Source: Thermoanaerobacterales bacterium (GTDB taxonomy: Bacteria > Bacillota > Thermosediminibacteria > Thermosediminibacterales > Tepidanaerobacteraceae). From it: a stretch of 64,000 bases of DNA. Every line of letters starts with the position of its first letter. The stretch's first letter is position 1. A model generated the notes under the pieces. It was not told where the DNA came from and did not search any database. It worked only from the letters and a program-made list of their open reading frames with translations. This document shows positions 56,130 through 64,000 of this stretch, one piece after another. The position numbers were made by a program, and so were the translations under genes. Location: NCBI GenBank assembly GCA_012840135.1, contig DUMA01000017.1, positions 1 through 64,000 on the forward strand, read 5' to 3'.

Positions 56130-57223
56130 GAGGTTTTGCCTCCTTTTTTTGCGACAATGCTTATCACAAGGATTATCGCCGGGATAATAATGGCAATGAC
56201 TATCCCTGCCATCCCCGAAATCTGCGTCCACCGCATAGTATCCAGAGGATTTCCCGGAATTATGGAAAACAGGTAAACCCATGGGAAAAATATCGTCACA
56301 AAGAATTTGAATTCCCTTGCGCCCATCAGATGGGCTGCCGCCAGGGTGCCAGAGTAATACATGCCGTTTATAGTGGTAAAGGATGCGATGGTCCAGAGAG
56401 CAAGGGCAAGCGCATCCAGCCTTTCGAACACGCCGCCGGGAGCCATGATGGTCCTTATAATGGACATGGCCGGCCACAGCAATATGCGAGAATCCTCCAC
56501 GCCTATGGATGCGAAAACTATTACCACGATAAACAGGTACGTCAAAGTTATAAATCCAATGGAAAAAAGCAGTGTCCACATGACTCTTTCGGGACTGCGC
56601 ATATAGGGCCCTATCATGAGCAGTATCTCGAAGCCAAGAAAATTGTACGCGGTATGTATAGTGCTAATGGCGAGGTCTTTTACCGGAGTGTCAAAAAAAG
56701 GCAAAAGTTCGCTGAAATCTGCGCGGGGCAGTGCCGTAAGATACATGGCAAATATCGGTATTATAAGTATGGGGAGGAGTATTTCCCCTATCCTTGCTAT
56801 AGGTTCGATGCCGTGGCGTATCAAATAAACCGATGAAAGAAGCATAGTGATGATGATGAATCCCCTGGGCGTATTGATGAGCATGAATGCATTCATGACT
56901 TCGGAAAACACCCTGACCGACATGGCCGAAACGAATATAAAATAAAGGATCAATATGAATCCCAGGATATATCCCGGAAATTTCCCCAGGACTTTTTGCG
57001 AATACTCAATAAAAGTGTCTCCGGGAAACCTTTTTACCAGAGCTCCAACAATTAAACTTGAAAAATATGAAATTACCCCTGCCAACAGCACCAGCAGCCA
57101 GCCGTCGGAGCCCGCCGCATTCGCCACGTTCCGGGGAAGTGCAAGAATGCCTGTCGCCAGGATGGTAGTGATCAGCAGGGCCACAGTCTGGGGAATGGTT
57201 ATTTTATCATTGTTTGTCAGCAT
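56126..57223 (-). CDS. gerAB: GerAB-type germination permease
   Basis: 365 residues from the ATG at 57223 (GGAGG six bases upstream). Ten membrane helices of the amino-acid-permease-like GerAB family; characteristic stretch ILALPRNVANAAGSDGWLLV near the N-terminus and NTPRGFIIITMLLSSVYLIR later. Binds the germinant in the spore inner membrane. Its start lies 17 bp inside the end of gerAA, and its stop overlaps gerAC; the three are translationally coupled. Confidence 0.93.
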   Translation of the reverse strand: MLTNNDKITIPQTVALLITTILATGILALPRNVANAAGSDGWLLVLLAGVISYFSSLIVGALVKRFPGDTFIEYSQKVLGKFPGYILGFILILYFIFVSAMSVRVFSEVMNAFMLINTPRGFIIITMLLSSVYLIRHGIEPIARIGEILLPILIIPIFAMYLTALPRADFSELLPFFDTPVKDLAISTIHTAYNFLGFEILLMIGPYMRSPERVMWTLLFSIGFITLTYLFIVVIVFASIGVEDSRILLWPAMSIIRTIMAPGGVFERLDALALALWTIASFTTINGMYYSGTLAAAHLMGAREFKFFVTIFFPWVYLFSIIPGNPLDTMRWTQISGMAGIVIAIIIPAIILVISIVAKKGGKTS

Positions 57224-58817
57224 TTTCATCCTCCATCTTTTCTGTAGTGTCATGGCGCCTGTCGTTCATTCTGTTCATATCTTTGGGCCTGGTATATCCG
57301 GGCCTGATCTCCATCGAAGGCATCGGCCCCCTCACAACAAAGTCCTTGCCTTCGGAAAATCTGAAAGACACAAAGGGCGAAAGGTAATGGGCGCCAAAAC
57401 TTTTTAAAGTCACAAGATGGATAGTCAATAATAAAAGCCCCAGCATGATGCCGTAAAGGCCGGCCACGGTAGCGAGAAATATGAATATAAATGTGAGGAG
57501 TCTAAAACCTATAGCCACGCTGTAATTGGGTATGGCAAAAGATGATATGGCGTTCACGGCCACCACTATAACCATTATGGGACTTACGATGCCCGCCCGC
57601 ACCGCAGCCTCGCCCACCACAAGGCCGCCCACGATGCCTATGGTCTGGCCAATGGGGCCCGGGAGCCTTACTCCCGCCTCCCTTAAAACTTCCAGGGAGA
57701 TCACCATGACGATAGCTTCTACCACCGCCGAAAAAGGCACGCCCTCGCGGGTGGCGGCGATGGACAGCACCAGGTCGGTGGGAAGCATGCCTGGATGAAA
57801 GGCGGTCATGGCTATATAAAGCGCCGGAAAGGTCATGGCAAAGAACGCCGCCGCAAAGCGCAAAAGCCTTATCATCGAGGCGATGTACCATCGCTCGTAA
57901 TAGTCTTCCGGAGACTGGAAAAGGCTCAAAAAGGTCCCCGGTGCCAGCAGCACAAAGGGGGTATTGTCGGTGACTATGGCCACATTGCCTTCCATGAGAC
58001 ACGCAGCTACCACATCAGGCCTCTCGGTGCGCCGGAGCTGCGGGAAAAAAGAAAGCCAGTCTCCTTCGATCATCTGTTCTATATATCCGCTCTCCAGCAC
58101 GCCGCTGACATCTATGGTGTTTAGCCTCTTTAAGACTTCATCCACTATGTTCGGGCTGGCAATCCCCTGGATGAAAAGCACCCCCACATCGGTGCGCGTA
58201 TGACGGCCCAGCTTTATGGTTTTTACCTTGAGGTTCGGGTCTTTCAGACGACGCCGGATAAGGGCGATATTTACCCGGTATGTTTCCGTAAAACCTTCCC
58301 TGGGGCCCCGGATGACGGCTTCCGTAGTTGGTTCCTGGACACCGCGTTTTTCCCATCCCCTGGTGCTGATTATCAGAGCCTTCTCAAACTTGTCCATAAA
58401 CAATATGGTGTCCCCGGAGAGTATGCCCAGCACTACCTCGCCGAAATTGTCCACTTCCTTGATATCGGCGGCGGTCAACAGCCCTTCTTTCACCATGTTG
58501 AAAAAGTTCTGGCCCAGGTTATGTTCCAGCGGCGCCTGGCGCGTCATGAGCATGAGGGATTTCAATATTTCTTCCTGCACCAGGTTTTTGTCCACCAGAC
58601 CGTCTATATACATGAGGGCCATTTCATGTTTTTGCGTCGTGCCCATGTAAAAGTCTCTCGTTATGACATCATCGCAGTCATAAAGATATTCGTGAACTTC
58701 TTTTTCATTCTCTTTTATATCTTTCTTGAGTTTTTTGCTCGTATCCGGCGACATGTCCCTTTCATAATAAAGGTCCCGCTTTTTTCCGGAACGGAGCCTG
58801 GAAAACACATCGGTCAT
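57207..58817 (-). CDS. gerAA: GerAA-type germination receptor subunit
   Basis: 536 residues. N-terminal soluble part with CDDVITRDFYMG and MLMTRQAPLEHNLGQN, then a membrane part with five or six helices (e.g. LLRFAAAFFAMTFPALYIAM, TFIFIFLATVAGLYGIMLGL). Motifs of the GerA/SpoVAF family such as GVPFSAVVEAIVMVISLEVL and RLPGPIGQTIGIVGGLVVGE are clear. Works with gerAB and gerAC. AAAGGTGAT upstream of the ATG. Confidence 0.95.
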   Translation of the reverse strand: MTDVFSRLRSGKKRDLYYERDMSPDTSKKLKKDIKENEKEVHEYLYDCDDVITRDFYMGTTQKHEMALMYIDGLVDKNLVQEEILKSLMLMTRQAPLEHNLGQNFFNMVKEGLLTAADIKEVDNFGEVVLGILSGDTILFMDKFEKALIISTRGWEKRGVQEPTTEAVIRGPREGFTETYRVNIALIRRRLKDPNLKVKTIKLGRHTRTDVGVLFIQGIASPNIVDEVLKRLNTIDVSGVLESGYIEQMIEGDWLSFFPQLRRTERPDVVAACLMEGNVAIVTDNTPFVLLAPGTFLSLFQSPEDYYERWYIASMIRLLRFAAAFFAMTFPALYIAMTAFHPGMLPTDLVLSIAATREGVPFSAVVEAIVMVISLEVLREAGVRLPGPIGQTIGIVGGLVVGEAAVRAGIVSPIMVIVVAVNAISSFAIPNYSVAIGFRLLTFIFIFLATVAGLYGIMLGLLLLTIHLVTLKSFGAHYLSPFVSFRFSEGKDFVVRGPMPSMEIRPGYTRPKDMNRMNDRRHDTTEKMEDENADKQ

Positions 58818-58838
58818 CGTATCACCTTTTCATTCCCA

Positions 58839-59060
58839 TCACAATATGTATTTAAAGATTATAAAAACTATCATCGAACCGAAAATGTAGAGCAAACCTA
58901 CTATCCTGGCGACAGTCAGTTCTTTTTTCAAACCTTTGTTTTTGAGGTCAAGGCCGTCGATGACAAGAAGGTAAAGGCCGCTGATGATGAAGACCGCCAT
59001 AGTTGTCAATGTAGCAGCGCTTTTAAAATAACCGTAAAATTCCTGTAAAGTTTCTGTCAT
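58839..59060 (-). CDS. CLC_0170-type small membrane protein of ger operons
   Basis: 73 residues from the ATG at 59060. Two membrane helices (TTMAVFIISGLYLLVIDG and IVGLLYIFGSMIVFIIFKY) joined by LKNKGLKKELTVAR. Such small two-helix proteins (CLC_0170 family) are regularly encoded next to clostridial gerA operons; GerD/GerAD-like accessory roles have been proposed. Lies 21 bp upstream of gerAA, so likely part of the operon. Confidence 0.8.
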   Translation of the reverse strand: MTETLQEFYGYFKSAATLTTMAVFIISGLYLLVIDGLDLKNKGLKKELTVARIVGLLYIFGSMIVFIIFKYIL

Positions 59061-59332
59061 CCCATTTCCTGCTTTCACTATAATGTTTTCTGGTATATTT
59101 TTTGTTATTAAAACGTTTTTTATGAAAGGACTTGCCGGCAAAACTTGCAATTCAGGCCGAAGCCAGATTAAAAATATAATTGAAAATCATATTAACCTCC
59201 CCACCGGGCGGGGATGGCACAAAAAAATGAATAAAGTATTGCCCCAAGCTGCATTTTATTTTATACTATTAAAAAACTCCATTTCCCGGCATATATAACA
59301 TATTCATTTTTGGAGAGGCAGGTAATTAATTA

Positions 59333-59782
59333 ATGGAAATACTGGTAACTCTGGATTCATTAAAAAACAGGGAAGAAGAAAAGGTGCTCCGCTTCCCACC
59401 GGACACCCTGGTGACCAGGGAAGCCCGAGTATATGCAGCGAAAAAGGGCATTGAAATCTATGTGGGAGAAGAAAAGCTCCCGGAGCCCTCGTTTTTCAAC
59501 GGAGCTTCCAGTCAACGAGCGGTGATATCGGTGGTGGGCGAAGATAAAGTCGGCATCATAGCGGGAATCTCCGATGTGCTGGCAAGGTGCAATGTAAATA
59601 TTCTTGACATTACCCAGACTGCCATAGAAGGCCTTTTCACCATGATCATGGTAGTGGATATCTCGAAAGCTACAGTCAGCTTCGAGGAATTAAAAGAGAA
59701 GCTTTCAGTGCGCGGAGGAGAGATTTCTGTAAGGGTGGATGCCCAGAGGGAAGAAGTTTTTCATTTCATGCACAGAATATGA
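59333..59782 (+). CDS. ACT-domain protein (UPF0237) with N-terminal extension
   Basis: 149 residues. The C-terminal 90 residues are a UPF0237 ACT domain (AVISVVGEDKVGIIAGISDV, LARCNVNILDITQTAIEGLF). The first ~60 residues (VLRFPPDTLVTREARVYAAK, KGIEIYVGEEKLPEP) are not usual; they resemble the TPAARDYL-type start of EutQ/cobalamin-adenosyltransferase-like small domains. Followed by UPF0210, its constant neighbour in many genomes. Role unknown, perhaps an amino-acid-sensing regulator of the UPF0210 enzyme. Confidence 0.82.
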   Translation: MEILVTLDSLKNREEEKVLRFPPDTLVTREARVYAAKKGIEIYVGEEKLPEPSFFNGASSQRAVISVVGEDKVGIIAGISDVLARCNVNILDITQTAIEGLFTMIMVVDISKATVSFEELKEKLSVRGGEISVRVDAQREEVFHFMHRI

Positions 59783-59857
59783 GGTAGGGGCAACACCCTG
59801 AACATTCCGTTCGGCTTGTTGTTCTAAAGCTTACGATCTTATTTCAGGAGGACTGTT

Positions 59858-61222
59858 ATGAATTTCACTCGAGACGAGATAATTGAAACAATACGCATGG
59901 TGCAGGCGGAAAACCTGGATATAAGGACCATAACTCTTGGGGTAAGCCTTCGGGATTGCGCCTCAGATAATGTCGAAGTTACGGCCCGGCGCATTTACGA
60001 TAAGCTGACATCTGTAGCCTGTGAACTGGTGCCGGTAGCCCGAAAGTTGGAGACCGAATTCGGCATCCCCATCATCAACAAGAGGATTTCAGTGACCCCC
60101 ATAGCACTGGTAGCGGAAAGCTGTAAGGAAAGCGACTACACCCCCATCGCCAGGGCCATGGATAGAGCGGCCGCCGAACTTGGCATAGACTTTATCGGCG
60201 GTTTTTCAGCTCTGGTGCAAAAGGGTTTCACAAAGGGGGATATTAATCTTCTCAATTCCATTCCGGAAGTCCTTTCATCCACCCAGAAGGTATGTTCCTC
60301 GGTAAACGCCGCCTCCAGCAAGGCCGGCATAAACATGGATGCGGTGAGGGCCATGGGACGCATAATAAAACAAACCGCATCCCTCACCGCCGATGAGGAT
60401 GGTATCGGATGTGCCAAACTGGTGGTGTTTGCCAACGCCGTGGAAGATAATCCCTTCATGGCGGGAGCCTTCCACGGGACGGGGGAACCGGAAACAGTGG
60501 TAAATGTAGGCATCAGCGGGCCCGGGGTGGTCAACACGGTGGTGAGAAGGCTGCCTAAAGATGCGGATTTCGGGGAACTTTCGGAAGCCATAAAGCGTAT
60601 GGCTTTCAAGATAACCAGGGCGGGAGAGCTCATCGGCAGGGAAGCCGCCCGGAGGCTGGGCGTCTCTTTCGGCATCATCGATCTTTCTCTGGCCCCAACG
60701 CCTGCCGTAGGGGACAGTATTGCCAGCATTCTGGAGGCCATGGGCCTGGAGCGCTGCGGAGCCCCGGGTACCACCGCAGCTCTGGCTTTATTGAACGATG
60801 CCGTGAAAAAGGGTGGCGCCATGGCCACATCTTATGTGGGTGGCCTTTCGGGAGCCTTCATACCGGTGAGCGAGGATGCGGGCATGATAAGGGCTGCATC
60901 CGACGGTGCCCTAACCCTGGAAAAGCTGGAGGCCATGACATGCGTGTGTTCGGTGGGCTTAGACATGATAGCCATACCGGGAGATACGCCGGAACAAACC
61001 ATTTCGGCCATCATCGCTGATGAAATGGCCATAGGTGTTATAAACAAGAAGACCACGGCAGTGAGGATAATCCCCGCTCCGGGCAAAAAGGCCGGTGATT
61101 TCGTAGAATTCGGCGGGCTGCTGGGACGTGCCCCGGTGATACCGGTCAACCGATTTGACTCCTCTATCTTCGTAAAGCGAGGTGGCCAGATCCCTCCGCC
61201 CATCCAGAGCCTGACCAATTGA
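59858..61222 (+). CDS. UPF0210 (DUF711/PFL-like) protein
   Basis: 454 residues, full family length. Conserved segments include [53 protein letters not shown] and [20 protein letters not shown]; the fold is related to pyruvate formate-lyase-like barrels, but there is no glycyl-radical loop. The biochemical role is unknown. The ACT protein upstream (75 bp) is its usual partner. Preceded by CAGGAGG. Confidence 0.88.
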   Translation: MNFTRDEIIETIRMVQAENLDIRTITLGVSLRDCASDNVEVTARRIYDKLTSVACELVPVARKLETEFGIPIINKRISVTPIALVAESCKESDYTPIARAMDRAAAELGIDFIGGFSALVQKGFTKGDINLLNSIPEVLSSTQKVCSSVNAASSKAGINMDAVRAMGRIIKQTASLTADEDGIGCAKLVVFANAVEDNPFMAGAFHGTGEPETVVNVGISGPGVVNTVVRRLPKDADFGELSEAIKRMAFKITRAGELIGREAARRLGVSFGIIDLSLAPTPAVGDSIASILEAMGLERCGAPGTTAALALLNDAVKKGGAMATSYVGGLSGAFIPVSEDAGMIRAASDGALTLEKLEAMTCVCSVGLDMIAIPGDTPEQTISAIIADEMAIGVINKKTTAVRIIPAPGKKAGDFVEFGGLLGRAPVIPVNRFDSSIFVKRGGQIPPPIQSLTN

Positions 61223-61282
61223 AGAGGAATAAAATTACCTCTTGCTTTTACAATAAAACATGGTAAAATTATAAACAATAAA

Positions 61283-61514
61283 ATAAAAAAATGGCGATGA
61301 TGGAGAAGAAGAGATTTTTGAGCCTCAAAGAGAGCCGGGGAAGGTGAAAGCCGGCAGGTGTAAGGATCTCGGGCCGCTCCTGAGTTGCAGGCTGAAAGTA
61401 GTATCGAGTAGGCCGTGCCGGATTTTTCCCGTTATCAAAATGAGGTGGAGCTTTCGCTCAACCAGGGTGGTACCGCGAGTAAACCTCGTCCCTTGCAGGG
61501 ACGGGGTTTTTTGC
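61283..61514 (+). promoter_or_regulatory. T-box leader, complete copy
   Basis: GATGGAGAAGAAGAGA and AGAGAGCCGGGG...GGTGAAAGCCGGC are stem I landmarks; CAGGGTGGTACCGCG (61463-61477) is the T-box sequence, followed by a terminator CCTCGTCCCTTGCAGGGACGGGG + T6 (61484-61512). The specifier loop is near GGGCCG (61370-61375); GGG, GGC and GCC are all possible readings, so the amino acid is not assigned. The next gene is 346 bp downstream. Confidence 0.85.
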
Positions 61515-61544
61515 ATACTGGGAGTATTTCTCGCGGGTATGTCA

Positions 61545-61568
61545 CGGGGACGGTTCTCCTGACACAAC
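61545..61568. repeat. GAACCGTCCCC palindrome between the two T-boxes
   Basis: TGTCACGGGGACGGTTCTCCTGACA. Same core as the palindromes at 16927, 18564 and (variant) 54118. Confidence 0.7.
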
Positions 61569-61629
61569 TTGTGGCACTTAATTAACAAGATGGTCCTCTT
61601 CGGGCAGGCATGTTATACTCTGATATATC

Positions 61630-61757
61630 TCAAAGGAACCGCCCTCTTGATATCATTGGCATATAAAAGATGGCAAACCCTTTGATATCCCCTGATAGAG
61701 CGGCTCAACTAGGGTGGTACCGCGGAATCCGTCCCTTTTGGGGGCGGATTTTTTTAC
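61630..61757 (+). promoter_or_regulatory. Second T-box unit, stem I not recognisable
   Basis: CTAGGGTGGTACCGCGGAA (61710-61728) and a terminator AATCCGTCCCTTTTGGGGGCGGATTTTTTT (61727-61756). Upstream there is no clear stem I (no AG-box or GGTG loop), so this is an antiterminator/terminator half. With the first unit it puts two terminators in front of the aminotransferase. Confidence 0.75.
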
Positions 61758-61869
61758 TCTGAGCGGTTGTTGATAAGCCAGAATGTAGTATAAAGGGACT
61801 CTATATTTTTTAAGCTTGACATTTTTTGTAAAAGCATAAGTTTAAAAATGTTTTGGGAGGATGATGAAA

Positions 61870-63051
61870 ATGAAGATATCAACTTTGGTTCGAAATATAA
61901 AACCTTCGGGCATAAGACGGTTTTTCGATCTAGCAGAAAAGGATCCTGACGTGATTTCACTGGGAGTGGGAGAACCGGATTTTACGACGCCCCCCGCAAT
62001 ACTTGAAGCTGCGAAAAAAAGCCTGGCAGAAGGCAGCACTCATTATACGTCGAACGACGGAATGTTTTTGCTGCGGCAAAAACTTTCGGAATATCTCTTG
62101 GAAAAGTTTGACCTTCATTATAATTACGACTGCGAGATGATCATAACGATAGGAGCCAGCGAAGCTATGGACATCGCCATTACCGCGCTGATTTCCCCCG
62201 GGGACGAGGTGCTCATCCCCGAACCATGTTTCGTATCTTACGCACCCTGCACAATCCTTGCCGGGGGGGTGCCCGTAATGGTCCCCACCCGGTCGGCACA
62301 CGGATTTAAAGTTGTGGCAGAAGATCTCGAAAAATACGTCACTCCCCGGACCAGAGCGCTCTTGATGTCCTATCCAAACAACCCCACCGGCGCCGTCATG
62401 ACCCGCCGGGAACTTGAGCCCGTGGCCGATTTTGCAAAAAAATACGACCTGGCAGTAATTACCGACGAGGTTTATGCGGAACTGACTTACGGCCGCAGGC
62501 ATACAAGCATCGCTGCTCTACCCGGGATGAAAGAGCGGACGTTTTTAGTGGGAGGTTTTTCCAAAGCCTTTGCCATGACCGGCTGGCGCGTAGGCTACCT
62601 GTGCGGCCCCTGCGATGCGGTCCAGCAGGCCCGCAAAGTCCACCAGTACAGGGTCATGTGCCCTCCCACCATAAGCCAGGCGGCGGCTCTGGAAGCCCTT
62701 TGCAGCGGGGAGCTGGAGGTGAGGCGCATGGTGGCCGAATATGACAGGAGGAGAAAGGTCATGTGCCGCGGCTTGAGGGACCTGGGCTTTGAGGTGCCGG
62801 AACCAAGAGGAGCGTTTTACGTTTTCCCTTCGGTGCACCATACGGGCCTTTCCAGCGAAGAATTTGCCGAAAAGCTTCTAGAAAAGGCAAAAGTGGCGAT
62901 AGTACCCGGCAGTGCCTTCGGCCCCAGCGGCGAAGGTCACGTCCGTTGCTCCTATGCCACTTCCATCGAAAAAATACATGAAGCTTTGAACCGCATAGAA
63001 ACGTTTCTGGCGGATATTAAAACTTCCAGAACAAATCACATCATGCGTTAG
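61870..63051 (+). CDS. PLP-dependent aminotransferase, class I (AspC/PatA-like)
   Basis: 393 residues from the third ATG (61870), nine bases behind GGGAGG; two earlier ATGs are too close to the ribosome site. Fold type I with the PLP lysine in VGGFSKAFAMTGWRVGY, the Asn/Asp of SYPNNPTGAV and VITDEVYAEL, and the C-terminal carboxylate-binding Arg in HVRCSYATS. Similar to the aspartate/aromatic aminotransferases of Firmicutes; substrate undetermined. Control by a T-box points to amino-acid biosynthesis. Confidence 0.9.
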   Translation: MKISTLVRNIKPSGIRRFFDLAEKDPDVISLGVGEPDFTTPPAILEAAKKSLAEGSTHYTSNDGMFLLRQKLSEYLLEKFDLHYNYDCEMIITIGASEAMDIAITALISPGDEVLIPEPCFVSYAPCTILAGGVPVMVPTRSAHGFKVVAEDLEKYVTPRTRALLMSYPNNPTGAVMTRRELEPVADFAKKYDLAVITDEVYAELTYGRRHTSIAALPGMKERTFLVGGFSKAFAMTGWRVGYLCGPCDAVQQARKVHQYRVMCPPTISQAAALEALCSGELEVRRMVAEYDRRRKVMCRGLRDLGFEVPEPRGAFYVFPSVHHTGLSSEEFAEKLLEKAKVAIVPGSAFGPSGEGHVRCSYATSIEKIHEALNRIETFLADIKTSRTNHIMR

Positions 63052-63118
63052 CCGCATGCAATATATGCTGTAAAGTCAACACATCCAGGCGGCCTTTAGA
63101 TTTCATCAGCAATTACAA
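63052..63118. other. Short gap between converging genes
   Basis: 67 bp. ATATATGCTGTAAAG and TTACAATTATAACATAAT; no convincing terminator was seen. Confidence 0.5.
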
Positions 63119-64000
63119 TTATAACATAATATTTTCCCTGTAGTCCTTCTGGAGGTCTTTTTGCAGAAATTCCAGAAAGCGCACCAGCATGGCCGAAGCC
63201 TCCGCCCGGGTCATGACCTTGTTCGGATTTACTCGGTTTTGGCTGTCCCCCTCGATTAAATTTATCTCCCGGGCCACATAGATGCTGTCTTTTGCCCAGT
63301 AAGGTATTTTGTCATCGTCGGAAAAAGATGTCTGATAGCCGGGATTGGGCGCCTTGTTGCCGAAGCCCAGAGCACGCACGAGTATCGTTACTGCCTGGGC
63401 CCTTGTAAGAGGGGCTCCGGGTTTGAAACTATCTTTGGTGACCCCTGTCACTATGCCCTTGTCCAGGCCTTCCTTTATATAGCTATAATCGGGATCTTGA
63501 GGGCTTACATCTTTAAAAGGTGAAACCTCTGGTGCCTGCTTGCGCCGGGTGACGGTCTTTTTTTGAGTATCCATGGATGACCTTATGTTGCAGGCTCTTA
63601 TGATGCCTTTAATGAATTCCTCGCGGGTCATGGGAGCTTCGGGCACAAAAAAGGACGAACTGGTGTCGAATACATCCAGAGAATACAGTTTTTCTATGTA
63701 ATCCTGGGCCCAGTGGCCTTCCACATCCCTGAATTTTGGCACTATCAGCCTTTCAACCCGGGGCACCATCTGTGCCGAAAGGCTTACCGAATCGTTATTC
63801 CTTTTGCTCCCATCGGGAATGTTGCCGTTCATCTTGGGCAGATTGTATTCATATTTTGAAACCATTTCCCTTTCGGTAGTCCTCACATACCCGCCGTTAA
63901 AGCTGGACAGGGTGGCTTCATTGTCATAATAGCTCAGGCTTTTCGTCATGCTGTCGGAAACCTGAACATTCACCGTCCCCTTCCATGAAACCGACTTTTT
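63119..64000 (-). CDS. SLH-domain protein, C-terminal part (runs off the window)
   Basis: The frame is open to the right edge (upstream codons give VSWKGTVNVQVSDSMTKS), so the start lies outside. Visible: about 293 residues. A beta-rich piece (~1-95) is followed by three SLH domains (RDVEGHWAQDYIEKLYSLDV; VTGVTKDSFKPGAPLTRAQA; NRVNPNKVMTRAEASAMLVR), separated by a charged KKTVTRRKQAPEVSP linker. A wall-anchored surface protein whose N-terminal function is unknown. Third SLH protein of the window. Confidence 0.85.
   Translation of the reverse strand, partial: KKSVSWKGTVNVQVSDSMTKSLSYYDNEATLSSFNGGYVRTTEREMVSKYEYNLPKMNGNIPDGSKRNNDSVSLSAQMVPRVERLIVPKFRDVEGHWAQDYIEKLYSLDVFDTSSSFFVPEAPMTREEFIKGIIRACNIRSSMDTQKKTVTRRKQAPEVSPFKDVSPQDPDYSYIKEGLDKGIVTGVTKDSFKPGAPLTRAQAVTILVRALGFGNKAPNPGYQTSFSDDDKIPYWAKDSIYVAREINLIEGDSQNRVNPNKVMTRAEASAMLVRFLEFLQKDLQKDYRENIML

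Overview
The window comes from a low-to-moderate-GC, anaerobic, endospore-forming, Gram-positive bacterium with an S-layer. The support is an alpha/beta small acid-soluble spore protein, SpoIIR, a gerA-type germinant-receptor operon, several SLH-domain proteins, a PyrK/PyrD (class 1B) pyrimidine operon, T-box leaders and riboswitches for cyclic di-GMP. The protein flavour (class C group II intron, pyrB-C-carA-carB-K-D order, LonB-type protease, UPF0210/ACT pair) suggests a Thermoanaerobacterales/Thermosediminibacterales-like clostridium. That placement is inference. Almost everything from 1 to 47.3 kb is on the minus strand.

Layout. 1-3.1 kb: a decayed class C group II intron inserted just behind the terminator of an S-layer gene, with a second group II intron inserted inside its reverse-transcriptase gene at the YADD codons; both RT genes are dead. 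3.1-6.1 kb: an S-layer protein gene with a near-consensus promoter and a structured leader of about 380 nt. 6.2-16.7 kb: housekeeping genes (Yip1 protein, SppA, LonB-type protease, FemX-type ligase, chemoreceptor, MazEF-type toxin-antitoxin, pyrG). 17-18.2 kb: an AlbA_2/Schlafen-type regulator preceded by four 13-bp tandem repeats.

18.6-26.3 kb is the most interesting region. It holds a surface/biofilm-matrix locus: a SipW-type signal peptidase, a TasA/camelysin-like protein, two further proteins with SipW-type N-termini (one with Ig/CNA-B-like repeats, one with a coiled coil and a Pro-rich tail), an SLH-anchored protein and a secreted transglutaminase-like protein. The transglutaminase gene is headed by two tandem c-di-GMP-I (GEMM) riboswitch aptamers. 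The sipW operon is headed by a c-di-GMP-II riboswitch with an overlapping terminator, and a degenerate second c-di-GMP-II element sits at the end of the transglutaminase gene. I read this as a c-di-GMP-controlled extracellular-fibre island that uses both structural classes of c-di-GMP riboswitch.

26.4-31 kb: metal-dependent hydrolase, sigma-54 activator, argS, a small holin-like protein. 31.2-41.9 kb: the full de novo UMP operon (pyrB, C, carA, carB, K, D, E, F) behind a PyrR-type attenuator, with heptameric repeats in two intergenic gaps and one in frame inside carA. 41.9-47.3 kb: asparaginase, dicarboxylate symporter, lipoprotein remnant, murI, a PQQ-repeat/peptidoglycan-binding protein. 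47.5-51.6 kb (plus strand): ferritin-like protein and a membrane-bound [NiFe] hydrogenase whose small subunit has Asp in place of one proximal-cluster Cys. 51.6-59 kb: spore genes (SASP, spoIIR, gerA operon) and an Orn/Lys/Arg-decarboxylase-family enzyme. 59.3-61.2 kb: ACT (UPF0237) and UPF0210 pair. 61.3-63 kb: tandem T-box leaders ahead of an aminotransferase. 63.1-64 kb: the 3' part of another SLH protein running off the window. No rRNA, tRNA, CRISPR or prophage was seen.
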